Assembly: GCF_902706195.1 (NCBI RefSeq)
Contig: NZ_CACSJO010000008.1
Coordinates: forward strand, 1-64,000
Direction: 5' to 3'
DNA from: Novosphingobium sp. 18050
GTDB taxonomy: Bacteria; Pseudomonadota; Alphaproteobacteria; Sphingomonadales; Sphingomonadaceae
Length of the DNA: 64,000 nt
Shown in pieces: positions 28,425 to 35,926 of the stretch. The notes beneath the pieces are model-generated. The model saw only the letters and a list, made by a program, of their open reading frames with translations. It did no database searches and had not been told where the DNA came from. The position numbers were made by a program, and so were the translations under genes. Numbering within the stretch: position 1 is the first letter of the stretch; each line of letters starts with the position of its first letter.

Positions 28425-28926
28425 TCGTCCTGCTCCTGCCTGGGGCCGCCGGCCCCGAGTCTCGATAGCCGACAACGCGGCTCGTCGGCGCAGGTGAATA
28501 CAGGTTCCCGCCGCGCCCTGAACCGGACGCAGATCTCATCTCCACCTGATGAAAGTGATCGGCCGCAAAGCCCCTAACCGAGCCAGCGAGCAGGCGGCTA
28601 TAGTCCTCGGAGTGGCGAAGTCGGCGTTTTCCGCGTCATCTTTGCCCCGGCACTTCAATCCGCGCACGCGCCCTTCGAGCAACCCGCTTAGCGCCTTGAG
28701 ATTGCGATTGGCGTTGAAAGGCGCCGTGATCGCGAAAGAGAGCCCTGTTATGAACCCGTCCGCGTTTGTCGCACATGGAAAAACTCCACCGCCGGCAGAA
28801 ACGGCCACACTCCGCCAGCGATTGCTCACGACCAGAAAGCTAGGAGCCATTCGGCGCGAGCAAGGGAGCAATTGCTTGTGCGGCGCGCAAAGAAATAAAG
28901 GGCTTCCAAGCAAGAGTCAGACCTCT
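28425..28926. other. Intergenic region without a supported gene
   Basis: About 500 bp between the divergent HisD-like gene and the HTH protein. Open frames on both strands here lack ribosome sites and recognisable protein sequence. The right end becomes AT-rich and leads into the inverted repeat at 28927. Confidence 0.6.
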
Positions 28927-28954
28927 TGTATATCTAATTTAACTTAGCTATACA
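28927..28954. promoter_or_regulatory. AT-rich inverted repeat, probable operator
   Basis: TGTATATCTAA (28927-28937) and TTAGCTATACA (28944-28954) form an 11-bp inverted repeat with a single mismatch and a 6-bp spacer. It sits 43 bp before the start of the HTH protein gene in an AT-rich promoter region. It could be the binding site of that protein. Confidence 0.6.
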
Positions 28955-28997
28955 TATCGCCAGTAACCCTTGTTTTTTCGGGGTTTTTCAGCCGACC

Positions 28998-30146
28998 ATG
29001 AACGACAAAACCACCGATTTTGCCTCCTCGGAGGCGCTTGCCATGTTGGCGCTCGGCCGCCTCGACGGCGCACTGGAGCATGGCACGCCGGTCGTCCATC
29101 GTATCTTTGCCGGCCAAATACTGCGAGGCACCCTCGTAGCCGCGCTCCGGCAGGAAGGCCATCTTTTCACAGAGCCACGCTTCCATGCCTGGTTCGCCGG
29201 GCTGACCACCCTGTCCGAAACACCATCACGCCATGCCAACGCCCCGCGCTCGCTGTGCGAAGGTATTCTGACCGAACTGGCACACACCAGCTGGCCCCCG
29301 CTCGCGGACATTGCGCTGCGCCTGAAACCCGCCCTGTTGGCCCCGCAGGACCTGCAATCGCAGGAAGCCTACGCCCGCACCCACGCCACGATCGAAGATG
29401 CCCGCATCTTGGTCGAAGGGCACTCGCCGGAGCGCGCGCCCCTTCCCTTCACGTCGCTATCCCACCTCTACGGCGCCGTGGCCGACAGCCTTCGCTTCGC
29501 CCCCGCCGAACGCCAGCCCTCCCCTATGGCGCTGGCTCGGCGCCGCTTCACTGTAGAGCACCCTGCCCCATCCTCACCTCGCTGGGCGATCGAAATCCAG
29601 TATGGCGAATGGCTGCGCAAAGCAGGCATTTTACGCTGCGCACTGCCCTTCACTGACCTGATCCGCCTCGAAGTCCTGACGGTCGACAATCCCGGCACCG
29701 CCCGTACCATCCGCGCCGACGCGTTGCACGCCGCTGCCAGCCACATGTTCCGGCAACTAGGCGAAGCCACCCGGTTGTCTCTCGAAGGCGACGAACGCCT
29801 CGCCGGACAACGCACCACATCGCGCGCACCGGCACTGTTCGAATTACTGGCGGGCTTTGGTCCCATGCGTTCCGCACAGATAGAAAGTGCGCTTGGCGCG
29901 ACGCGCATCGGCGTGCGAGGGATGGTCGTCACACTCGAAGATCGAGGCATGATAGCGCGCAGTACAATTGCCGGGTCGCACCTTCATGCGCTTGTGGCTG
30001 GCACCTTCTCCGGTCCTGCGGAGATCGAGGAAGGCACCCTGTCCCCCTTCACGGCGCAGGCGCTTGCCGATTTCGAAGCATCGATGGCCCACGTGGACAG
30101 CCTTTTAGGCGGCAGCGTCGATCAAGAGGATGAAGGCGAGGATTGA
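28998..30146 (+). CDS. Helix-turn-helix protein, RHE_PE00001/DUF1612-like
   Basis: A 382-residue protein. The N-terminal part (LAMLALGRLDGALEHG...) is helical. The C-terminal part, about residues 270-320, has RAPALFELLAGFGPMRSAQ then IESALGATRIGVRGMVVTLE and DRGMIARST, a winged helix-turn-helix. The layout, AxxRLD at the N terminus and a late HTH after a basic stretch, resembles the RHE_PE00001/DUF1612 family often found near plasmid replication loci, but identity is low. It is divergent from parB with a 284-bp gap. Role unknown; DNA binding is likely. Confidence 0.6.
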   Translation: MNDKTTDFASSEALAMLALGRLDGALEHGTPVVHRIFAGQILRGTLVAALRQEGHLFTEPRFHAWFAGLTTLSETPSRHANAPRSLCEGILTELAHTSWPPLADIALRLKPALLAPQDLQSQEAYARTHATIEDARILVEGHSPERAPLPFTSLSHLYGAVADSLRFAPAERQPSPMALARRRFTVEHPAPSSPRWAIEIQYGEWLRKAGILRCALPFTDLIRLEVLTVDNPGTARTIRADALHAAASHMFRQLGEATRLSLEGDERLAGQRTTSRAPALFELLAGFGPMRSAQIESALGATRIGVRGMVVTLEDRGMIARSTIAGSHLHALVAGTFSGPAEIEEGTLSPFTAQALADFEASMAHVDSLLGGSVDQEDEGED

Positions 30147-30430
30147 TCATCTTTCGGGGCCAACTTCTGGAAAGTAAGTCTTTAGGCCGAAAAACAGCCC
30201 TTCGCCTTGTTTCCAAGCCCAATTTCGACTTCGCCGCAAACCACCCTTAGAGCGGCGATACGCAACCGCAGATAGGCAGGTGGCCAAAGAGGCCTCAAAT
30301 GCGCCCCACGGGCTCCTGAGGGCATTTTTGGTAAAATTGACCTTAGGTGGGATCAACAGAGGCTCAAATTCACCAAATATCCGACCATCGTCCGCTCAGC
30401 CCACTTCCGCGCGGAGCAATGGCCGAAAAC

Positions 30431-31408
30431 TCATTCCGCGATCAGGTTGCGGATGGCAGCCAGCACTTCATCGACCGACGCGCCTGACTTGGGCACCACG
30501 CGCAGCGTCAGTCCGCTACGCGCCGAGCGGGAATAGCGCAGCATCGGCTTGCCGTTGCCGGCTTTGAGAATAACTTCCCCGCCACTCTCCTTCGCCTTTG
30601 CGACAGTAGCACGGACAAGTCGCTTGGCGATCTCTGGACCACTAAGGCGGGTACCAAGGTCAGCACGTTCGTCGCTGATCACCTTGCCTTCTGCCGCCAT
30701 GAGCGCGAACGCGCGCGGATCGCCCGCCAGCGGCTTCACGTCGCGCGCAACACGCACGGTGATGTCGTGGGTATCGGCGAATGCATCGACGATCTCGTCC
30801 GGCAGACGGGCGACATCGAGCAGACGGCTCAGCCACGAGCGGGAGATTTTCAGATGTTCCGCCATCTCGCTCTGAGACCCGTCGTAGAATTCGTTGAGCG
30901 CGCGCATGTACTCCTTCGCGCGCTCCCAATCCGAGATATCCTTACGAGAACGGTTCTCGATGTCGGAAACCCGAAACGCCTCTTCATCGGAGACGTGCTG
31001 GATGGTGACGAGGTATTCGAAGTCGGGATGGTGATGGGCGCGCAACCACTGCACCGTCCACCACCGACGAACGCCCGCGATGATCTCGAAATCGTGGTCA
31101 GGATCGTTCTGAAGGCGGCGAACGATTGCCGGAATGCGCTGCTTCTTGGCCGAGAGAAATGCGTCGATCAAGTCGCGGCATGTCTCCTCATTGAGGTGAT
31201 CGAGATCGCGGTTGTGAAGGCGCCAGGGACGGCAACGAACCGGGTCGACCCATTCGGTCCGGTCGGTCACGACCTTGCCGGTAGCAAGCCGCGCAAGGGT
31301 CTGACTGCGGCTTGCCATGATGCTTTCCGACGGAGCAGAGGCGTCCAGCTCCTCGTCATCGAGGCCCTCTGTGAGACTGCTTCCGAAGCCGCGATTACCC
31401 TTGCTCAT
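30431..31408 (-). CDS. parB: Plasmid partition protein ParB
   Basis: A 325-residue ParB/RepB/Spo0J-family protein. The N-terminal nuclease/CTPase-like fold has IAGVRRWWTVQWL (the GxRRxxA-type motif) and VSDEEAFRVSDIENRSRKDIS (split here: VSDEEAFRVSDIENR, SRKDIS). The helix-turn-helix is QSEMAEHLKISRSWLSRLL. A C-terminal dimerisation domain follows. The start ATG 31408 has AGGAAGGA upstream. It lies downstream of parA in the same direction. Two parS-like palindromes sit between the genes. It loads on these sites and works with ParA in segregating the replicon. Confidence 0.94.
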   Translation of the reverse strand: MSKGNRGFGSSLTEGLDDEELDASAPSESIMASRSQTLARLATGKVVTDRTEWVDPVRCRPWRLHNRDLDHLNEETCRDLIDAFLSAKKQRIPAIVRRLQNDPDHDFEIIAGVRRWWTVQWLRAHHHPDFEYLVTIQHVSDEEAFRVSDIENRSRKDISDWERAKEYMRALNEFYDGSQSEMAEHLKISRSWLSRLLDVARLPDEIVDAFADTHDITVRVARDVKPLAGDPRAFALMAAEGKVISDERADLGTRLSGPEIAKRLVRATVAKAKESGGEVILKAGNGKPMLRYSRSARSGLTLRVVPKSGASVDEVLAAIRNLIAE

Positions 31409-31446
31409 CTCTTGGTCCTTCCTGAAAGCGCCTTATCGATACCTCT

Positions 31447-31462
31447 GTTGCCACGTGGCAAC
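31447..31462. other. parS-like centromere site 1
   Basis: GTTGCCACGTGGCAAC, a perfect 16-bp palindrome with a CACGTG core, in the parA-parB intergenic region 39 bp before the parB start. It shares the CACGTG centre with chromosomal parS but has different arms, as expected for a replicon-specific partition site. Confidence 0.85.
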
Positions 31463-31557
31463 CGCACCGAAGATGCCCTTCCCTGTAATTTCGGCAATCA
31501 CTCCATTGTCTAGGGGGAGTATGATTAGCCATTTGAAAATAAGACATTTTTTAGCTC

Positions 31558-31573
31558 GTTGCCACGTGGCAAC
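31558..31573. other. parS-like centromere site 2
   Basis: An identical copy of GTTGCCACGTGGCAAC, 111 bp from site 1 and directly after the parA stop. Two exact copies in the par intergenic region make chance very unlikely. Confidence 0.85.
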
Positions 31574-31576
31574 AGA

Positions 31577-32794
31577 TCAACTCACGTCCTTCGCCCGGCT
31601 GGTCCAGGTGCGCAGAACGTCCTGCTCGATATCGTGACAAACGTCGTTCAGGAAACGTACGCAGCGGTTGTGGACCTCATGCGAGGTCACCGGGCGATCC
31701 AGCTCGTAGACCGTCTTCATGCGCGAACTGGCGTTGTCGATCTCGGCGCTGACCTTGAGTACCGAATTGATCATCGAGCCCCCGAAGACCTGGCGCATCA
31801 TCGTCAAAATCTCGCGGTGCATCGACTTGCTGTCGTCGACACGGCTGCCGACAAGACGGATGAAATTATAGGCCGGCTTTACCCTCCCCCCAAGCTGCTC
31901 CAGCTGCTTCATCGTCGTGCGTGCCATGTCGATGAAGGACACTGTCGAGGCGAAATCCATCACACTCGGCGGCGCCGGGATGACCATCGCATTGGCCGCC
32001 TGCAGTACCGCCATCGAGACCATACCCAGCGCCGGCGGCGGATCCATGATGACGATGTCGTAATCGTCGACGACGGTGTCGATGGCCTGCCCGATCAAAT
32101 CGATGACATCGAAGCTCTGATTCTGGGCAAGGTAACCGGCGATCTCGTATTCCAGGTTATAGAGCTTGAGGTTTGCCGGGATCAGGTCGAGCCCATGGAA
32201 GTGGGTCTTGCGGATGATCGAGCGCACGCCGAGCAGCTCGGGATTATGGAAGTGCCCATAGAGAGTGTCGTCTTCACCGAGGTCGACGTCGGGACGGTAG
32301 CCGAACATCATCGTCGAGCTGGCCTGGCTGTCGCAATCGATGAAGAGCACGCGGTAGCCACGGATCGCGAAATGCTGGGCGAGGTGCAGCGCCAGCGTCG
32401 ACTTGCCGACCCCGCCTTTGAAATTGGAAATCGAGATGATCGCCGGAACGTCCTCCGGCGCGCGCCAGGGGCGAGTGCCGAAGACGGCGCGCATGTGGTC
32501 GAGTTCCTCCAGCGTATATTGCACCCGGTGGCCCGATGCAGTCCGATCGCGTGCAGGCAAGCGCCCGTCGCGTTCAGCTTCGCGAATCGCCGACGCTGTC
32601 CGACCGACGAGCGATGCCGCTTTCGAAATCGCGAAAGAGGGGCCAACTTTATGGCCGGTCTCCGGGTCGAGCGCACCGTCACGGATGCGCTTCAGGATGG
32701 TGAGGGCCTTACGGTGAAGCAGGTCGAGGCTGTCCTCCAGCAGTTCATTGCCGGGGACGTCGGAGCGGGCATCGGATGCAGGGTGGGTCGCCAT
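31577..32794 (-). CDS. parA: Plasmid partition ATPase ParA
   Basis: From ATG 32794 it is 405 residues, with an N-terminal winged HTH-like region (ISKAASLVGRTASAIREAER) and the deviant Walker A FKGGVGKSTLALHLAQHF (KGGVGKST). Walker A' is VLFIDCDSQAS and Walker B DIVIMDPPPALG. This is the type Ia ParA layout, so it may also repress its own operon. The open frame extends upstream to 32986 across an iteron, which argues against the longer start. It precedes parB, with parS sites between. Confidence 0.94.
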   Translation of the reverse strand: MATHPASDARSDVPGNELLEDSLDLLHRKALTILKRIRDGALDPETGHKVGPSFAISKAASLVGRTASAIREAERDGRLPARDRTASGHRVQYTLEELDHMRAVFGTRPWRAPEDVPAIISISNFKGGVGKSTLALHLAQHFAIRGYRVLFIDCDSQASSTMMFGYRPDVDLGEDDTLYGHFHNPELLGVRSIIRKTHFHGLDLIPANLKLYNLEYEIAGYLAQNQSFDVIDLIGQAIDTVVDDYDIVIMDPPPALGMVSMAVLQAANAMVIPAPPSVMDFASTVSFIDMARTTMKQLEQLGGRVKPAYNFIRLVGSRVDDSKSMHREILTMMRQVFGGSMINSVLKVSAEIDNASSRMKTVYELDRPVTSHEVHNRCVRFLNDVCHDIEQDVLRTWTSRAKDVS

Positions 32795-32879
32795 GAATAC
32801 CAGTCTTGTGGGTTTGAGCCCCGACAGTACCCTCGTTGGAAGTTTCGAGCAACAATCGTCCACCAGTCTTCCAATCGAG

Positions 32880-33224
32880 CCGATGATCTCCGAGCCTTTT
32901 AACCGCGGGAAGGAATGACGGACGACACGTGCCGTTGTTCGGACCGATGATCTCGGTGCCGTTTTGTCGCGCAGCGCGCCGTTCACGAGTTGTCAGCGTT
33001 GGTTCTGGAGTCCGATTTCCGCGGTTTTCCCACGACACCGATGATCTCGGTGCAGGCCGATGATTCCGGTGCGCTTTGCCGATGATCTCGGTGCCTGAAT
33101 GACCGATGATCTCGGTGCAATAACCTATACTAGAATCCCTAAATCAAAACCGATTCGCGAATCGGCTGTTTATGAAAATGCAGGGAAAAAGGTGAGAACT
33201 CCGGAACGGCTCCGAGATCATCGG
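32880..33224. other. Replication origin: iteron array (oriV)
   Basis: The 16-mer CCGATGATCTCGGTGC occurs exactly at 32944-32959, 33038-33053, 33079-33094 and 33103-33118. Variants are at 33057-33072 (CCGATGATTCCGGTGC) and 32880-32896 (CCGATGATCTCCGAGCC), and an inverted variant is at 33208-33224. An AT-rich segment (33119-33200) containing the perfect palindrome CCGATTCGCGAATCGG (33150-33165) follows. The array lies between parA and repA, as in iteron-controlled plasmids, and should be bound by RepA. Confidence 0.92.
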
Positions 33225-33346
33225 TGACATTGTAGGTTTCAACCACCAAATGCCCCCGAAACTGCCAACGCACTTGCGTTTGAGGACCAAACCTGTTGTC
33301 TGAACCCCACATTACGGGTCCCGAGTCGGGGCAGAGCTAGGGTGAT

Positions 33347-34657
33347 ATGAGCAGCGGGGATAGCAGTAAGCCGATCGGACACCAGTATGCCCTTGCCATG
33401 TTGGATGGCGGGGAAGCGCAGGTTCGTTCGCTCGCGCTGCGGGCCGGGTCACAGGTTACCATGGATGCGTTTCTGCGGGTTCAGGACGAGGAGCCTGTGC
33501 CTGCGTTCCTGCATTCGGCCCTGTGCGCCATGTCGCTGCCGACCAAGCGCCCCAAGGACGAGACGCAGCCGATTCTGCGTGAAGACGGCAAATATGCCTT
33601 GGCCATCAATCCCAGGCCCGTGCTGCAGACGGTAGACGGTAAGCCTGTGCTGCGCAGCCTGGGGGTGCCCTATGGGGCATATCCCCGCGTTGCGTTGATC
33701 TATCTGCTATCACAGGCCGTGACCAAGCGGTCGCGCGACGTCTATCTGGGGCGTAACTTTACCGAGTGGATGCGCCGTCTGGGCTATCAGACCGTATCTT
33801 ACGGACCGCGCGGAACCGCCAATCGAATGCGGGAGCAGGTGGATCGCCTGCTCGCCTGCGAATGGCAGATTCGCTGGGATGGCACCGAAGCCGAAGGCAA
33901 CGCATTTGCCGTGCGCGATGTGAAGATTTCCAACGAATACGCCGGTTCGCTGGAGAAGAACGGAGCCTTCGCGAGGGAAATCCGTATGTCAGAGGGGTTC
34001 TACGGGCACCTTATCGAGCATGCCGTGCCGCTCAACGAGGTGGCGATTCGCGAACTCAAGGGCACGCCGACAGCGCTCGATCTCTATACATATCTTGCCT
34101 ATCGCCTGCCGCGCATCACCAGCGACAAGGGGCAGACAATTTCGTGGGACCAGCTTGCCCGCCATCTCGGCAACGACGCTGACTCCAAGCGTTTCCGTCA
34201 GACGGTGCGTGAAACGATGCAACTGGTCTCGGCGGTCTATCCCAATGCCGACGTCGACCTTTCAGGGCGCAAGGTAGTTTTGAATCCCTCGCCCGCGCCG
34301 CTCGAGCGCAAGCTCGTGGGCACGCATTTGCGGTTGCTTGGAGCGCCAGCGACAGAAAGGGCACCGAGATCATCGGTCCCCGCAAAAGACGGTGAGAGCA
34401 AACGGGCAGACACTGCAGCTGAGGAGGCTACGCTTGCCTTCCCCAGCGGTAGCCTCAGCTTCGGTGCGCGCGAGACGGCGTTCCGTATAATCGGCGTCGA
34501 CAAGGGACATCCCTGGTCGGTGGATCAGATGGCCGATGCTTTCAGGGCGGGTTTCCCGGGGATCGCGCGCAAGCGCAGCGAGAAGGAATGGCTTCGCGTC
34601 TGGGAAGCTTTCGTCGTCAGCTACGCTAAACGTCGGGACAATTCGGAAGGCGAATGA
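33347..34657 (+). CDS. repA: Plasmid replication initiator RepA
   Basis: A 436-residue RepA-type initiator (RepA_C family). Characteristic stretches are PYGAYPRVALIYLLSQAVTK, GRNFTEWMRRLGY, LNEVAIRELKGTPTALDLYT and ISWDQLARHLGNDADSKRFR, which form paired winged helices. It lies next to the iterons and divergent from parAB. The initiator probably binds the CCGATGATCTCGGTGC repeats to start replication and to control copy number. An exact inverted iteron is embedded in its own coding sequence (34361-34376), in a low-complexity linker. A variant follows the stop. Confidence 0.94.
   Translation: MSSGDSSKPIGHQYALAMLDGGEAQVRSLALRAGSQVTMDAFLRVQDEEPVPAFLHSALCAMSLPTKRPKDETQPILREDGKYALAINPRPVLQTVDGKPVLRSLGVPYGAYPRVALIYLLSQAVTKRSRDVYLGRNFTEWMRRLGYQTVSYGPRGTANRMREQVDRLLACEWQIRWDGTEAEGNAFAVRDVKISNEYAGSLEKNGAFAREIRMSEGFYGHLIEHAVPLNEVAIRELKGTPTALDLYTYLAYRLPRITSDKGQTISWDQLARHLGNDADSKRFRQTVRETMQLVSAVYPNADVDLSGRKVVLNPSPAPLERKLVGTHLRLLGAPATERAPRSSVPAKDGESKRADTAAEEATLAFPSGSLSFGARETAFRIIGVDKGHPWSVDQMADAFRAGFPGIARKRSEKEWLRVWEAFVVSYAKRRDNSEGE
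34361..34376 (-). repeat. Inverted iteron inside repA
   Basis: GCACCGAGATCATCGG is the exact reverse complement of the 16-bp iteron. It lies within the repA linker encoding RAPRSS, about 1.1 kb from the main array. Confidence 0.9.
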
Positions 34658-34674
34658 CCGATGATGTCCGAGCC
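34658..34674 (+). repeat. Iteron variant directly after the repA stop
   Basis: CCGATGATGTCCGAGCC starts at the base after the repA TGA. It matches the GAGCC-ending iteron variant at 32880 with one change. Confidence 0.8.
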
Positions 34675-34703
34675 GTTTTCGGCTTGGGCAGGGAAGGGGG
34701 CTC

Positions 34704-35615
34704 TCATACCCTTTGCAGGGAGCCCCATTTTACCCGCTCGTCGACCAGTTTGCGAAAATTGAGCGTCGCTGGCGACGCGTCGCGGGCGTGGAACATCACC
34801 AGCTGACTGGAAAATGGCATTTCGATATGCCGGAACACCAGCGTATCGACGTTGAAGCGGGCCAGTGATCGCGACAGGATCGTGATGCCCATCCCCGCAG
34901 CCGTCAGGCCGACGAGTGTGCCGAAACTGTTGGCCTCCAACGTCACGTTCGGCCGAAAGCCCTGAATTTCGCAGTGCACCGTGAGCATTTCGTTGAACCC
35001 GGCCCCGTTCATGGAACCGAACAGGATCAGCGGCTCGCTTTCTATATCTGTCAGAAACAGCGCGCGCTGCAGATTCGCCAATGGATGGTCGCGGCGCATG
35101 GCCAGAACCATGCCTTCGCGCTGTAGGGGGAGGGTGTGCATCGTCTCGGGCAGATCGAGCGCCGAGAATGCGCGCAGGATGCCGATGTCGATCGTGCCGC
35201 GCTCCACCCCGGTGATCTGTTCGTCACGGGGCAGCTCGTTCAGCTCGACGCTGATCTGCGGGAACGAACGGCGGTAGCGCGCGAGCGTGTCCATTACTGC
35301 GGCAATGAACGGGACGGACGGCGACATGCCGAGGCTGAGCCGGCCGATCTCTCCGCTATGAGCAAGGCGGGCTACGCGCGCTGCGCGTTCGGCTTGGGCC
35401 AGCGTTTCTTGTGCCTGGGGCAGGAACTGACGTCCGGCCTCGGTCAATTGCACGCGCCGGCTGGTCCGGTCGAAAAGCCGCACGCTCAATTCTTCTTCAA
35501 GCGTGCGTATCTGCTGGCTTAGCGGAGGCTGCGAAATGCCCAGCCGCTGTGCGGCATTGCCGAAATGCAGCTCTTCGGCGACGCAGATGAAGTAGCGAAG
35601 GTGCCTCAATTCCAC
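34704..35615 (-). CDS. LysR family transcriptional regulator
   Basis: A 303-residue LTTR. The N-terminal HTH is LHFGNAAQRLGISQPPLSQQ, then IRTLEEELSVRLFDRTSR, with the effector domain to the C terminus. Opening MELRHLRYFICVAEELHFG is typical of the CatR/BenM branch. It is divergent from the RND efflux operon, with an imperfect inverted repeat at 35638-35665 between them. It probably controls that operon; the effector is unknown. Confidence 0.9.
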   Translation of the reverse strand: MELRHLRYFICVAEELHFGNAAQRLGISQPPLSQQIRTLEEELSVRLFDRTSRRVQLTEAGRQFLPQAQETLAQAERAARVARLAHSGEIGRLSLGMSPSVPFIAAVMDTLARYRRSFPQISVELNELPRDEQITGVERGTIDIGILRAFSALDLPETMHTLPLQREGMVLAMRRDHPLANLQRALFLTDIESEPLILFGSMNGAGFNEMLTVHCEIQGFRPNVTLEANSFGTLVGLTAAGMGITILSRSLARFNVDTLVFRHIEMPFSSQLVMFHARDASPATLNFRKLVDERVKWGSLQRV

Positions 35616-35637
35616 GGTTTGCAGTCCTTAACCATTC

Positions 35638-35665
35638 AGAGGTTTTAGATATCGATCAAGCCTCT
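35638..35665. promoter_or_regulatory. Putative LysR-type operator
   Basis: AGAGG and CCTCT arms flank TTTTAGATATCGATCAAG, which contains an ATATCGAT core and a T-N11-A pattern. It lies in the divergent region right upstream of the LysR start. Fits an LTTR site by position and form. Confidence 0.4.
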
Positions 35666-35844
35666 TTATATATTGGACAGAAAAGATTGAAACGAGCATC
35701 GGCAAAATGCGAGCAAAACTCCTCGTGACGCAACCGGCCAGAACCGCATTCCCCCAAAACGGCGACCGGGGCGTCTTTCCTTTTTTCTGAATCCCGGGCG
35801 TTCCAGCTCGGTCCCTTGGATTGCCGCGCCATGCGGCCAGCCAT

Positions 35845-35904
35845 GGGGCGAAAAAAGCCCCGAGAGGATAGCGAAAGGGGCCGTAGGCTGCGGGTAGTCC
35901 GCAG
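35845..35904 (+). promoter_or_regulatory. Two hairpins in the RND operon leader
   Basis: GGGGC-GAAAAAA-GCCCC (35845-35861) and CTGCGG-GTAGT-CCGCAG (35888-35904) form two successive small stems in the leader, 23 to 80 bp before the pump start codon. They could affect transcription or translation. Nothing more can be said from sequence. Confidence 0.35.
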
Positions 35905-35926
35905 GGTACGGCGTACGGAGAAGTCG

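Noticed and set aside
28549..28947. Possible small gene in the gap before the HTH protein
   Set aside because: Overlapping open frames on both strands, neither with a ribosome site or recognisable sequence.
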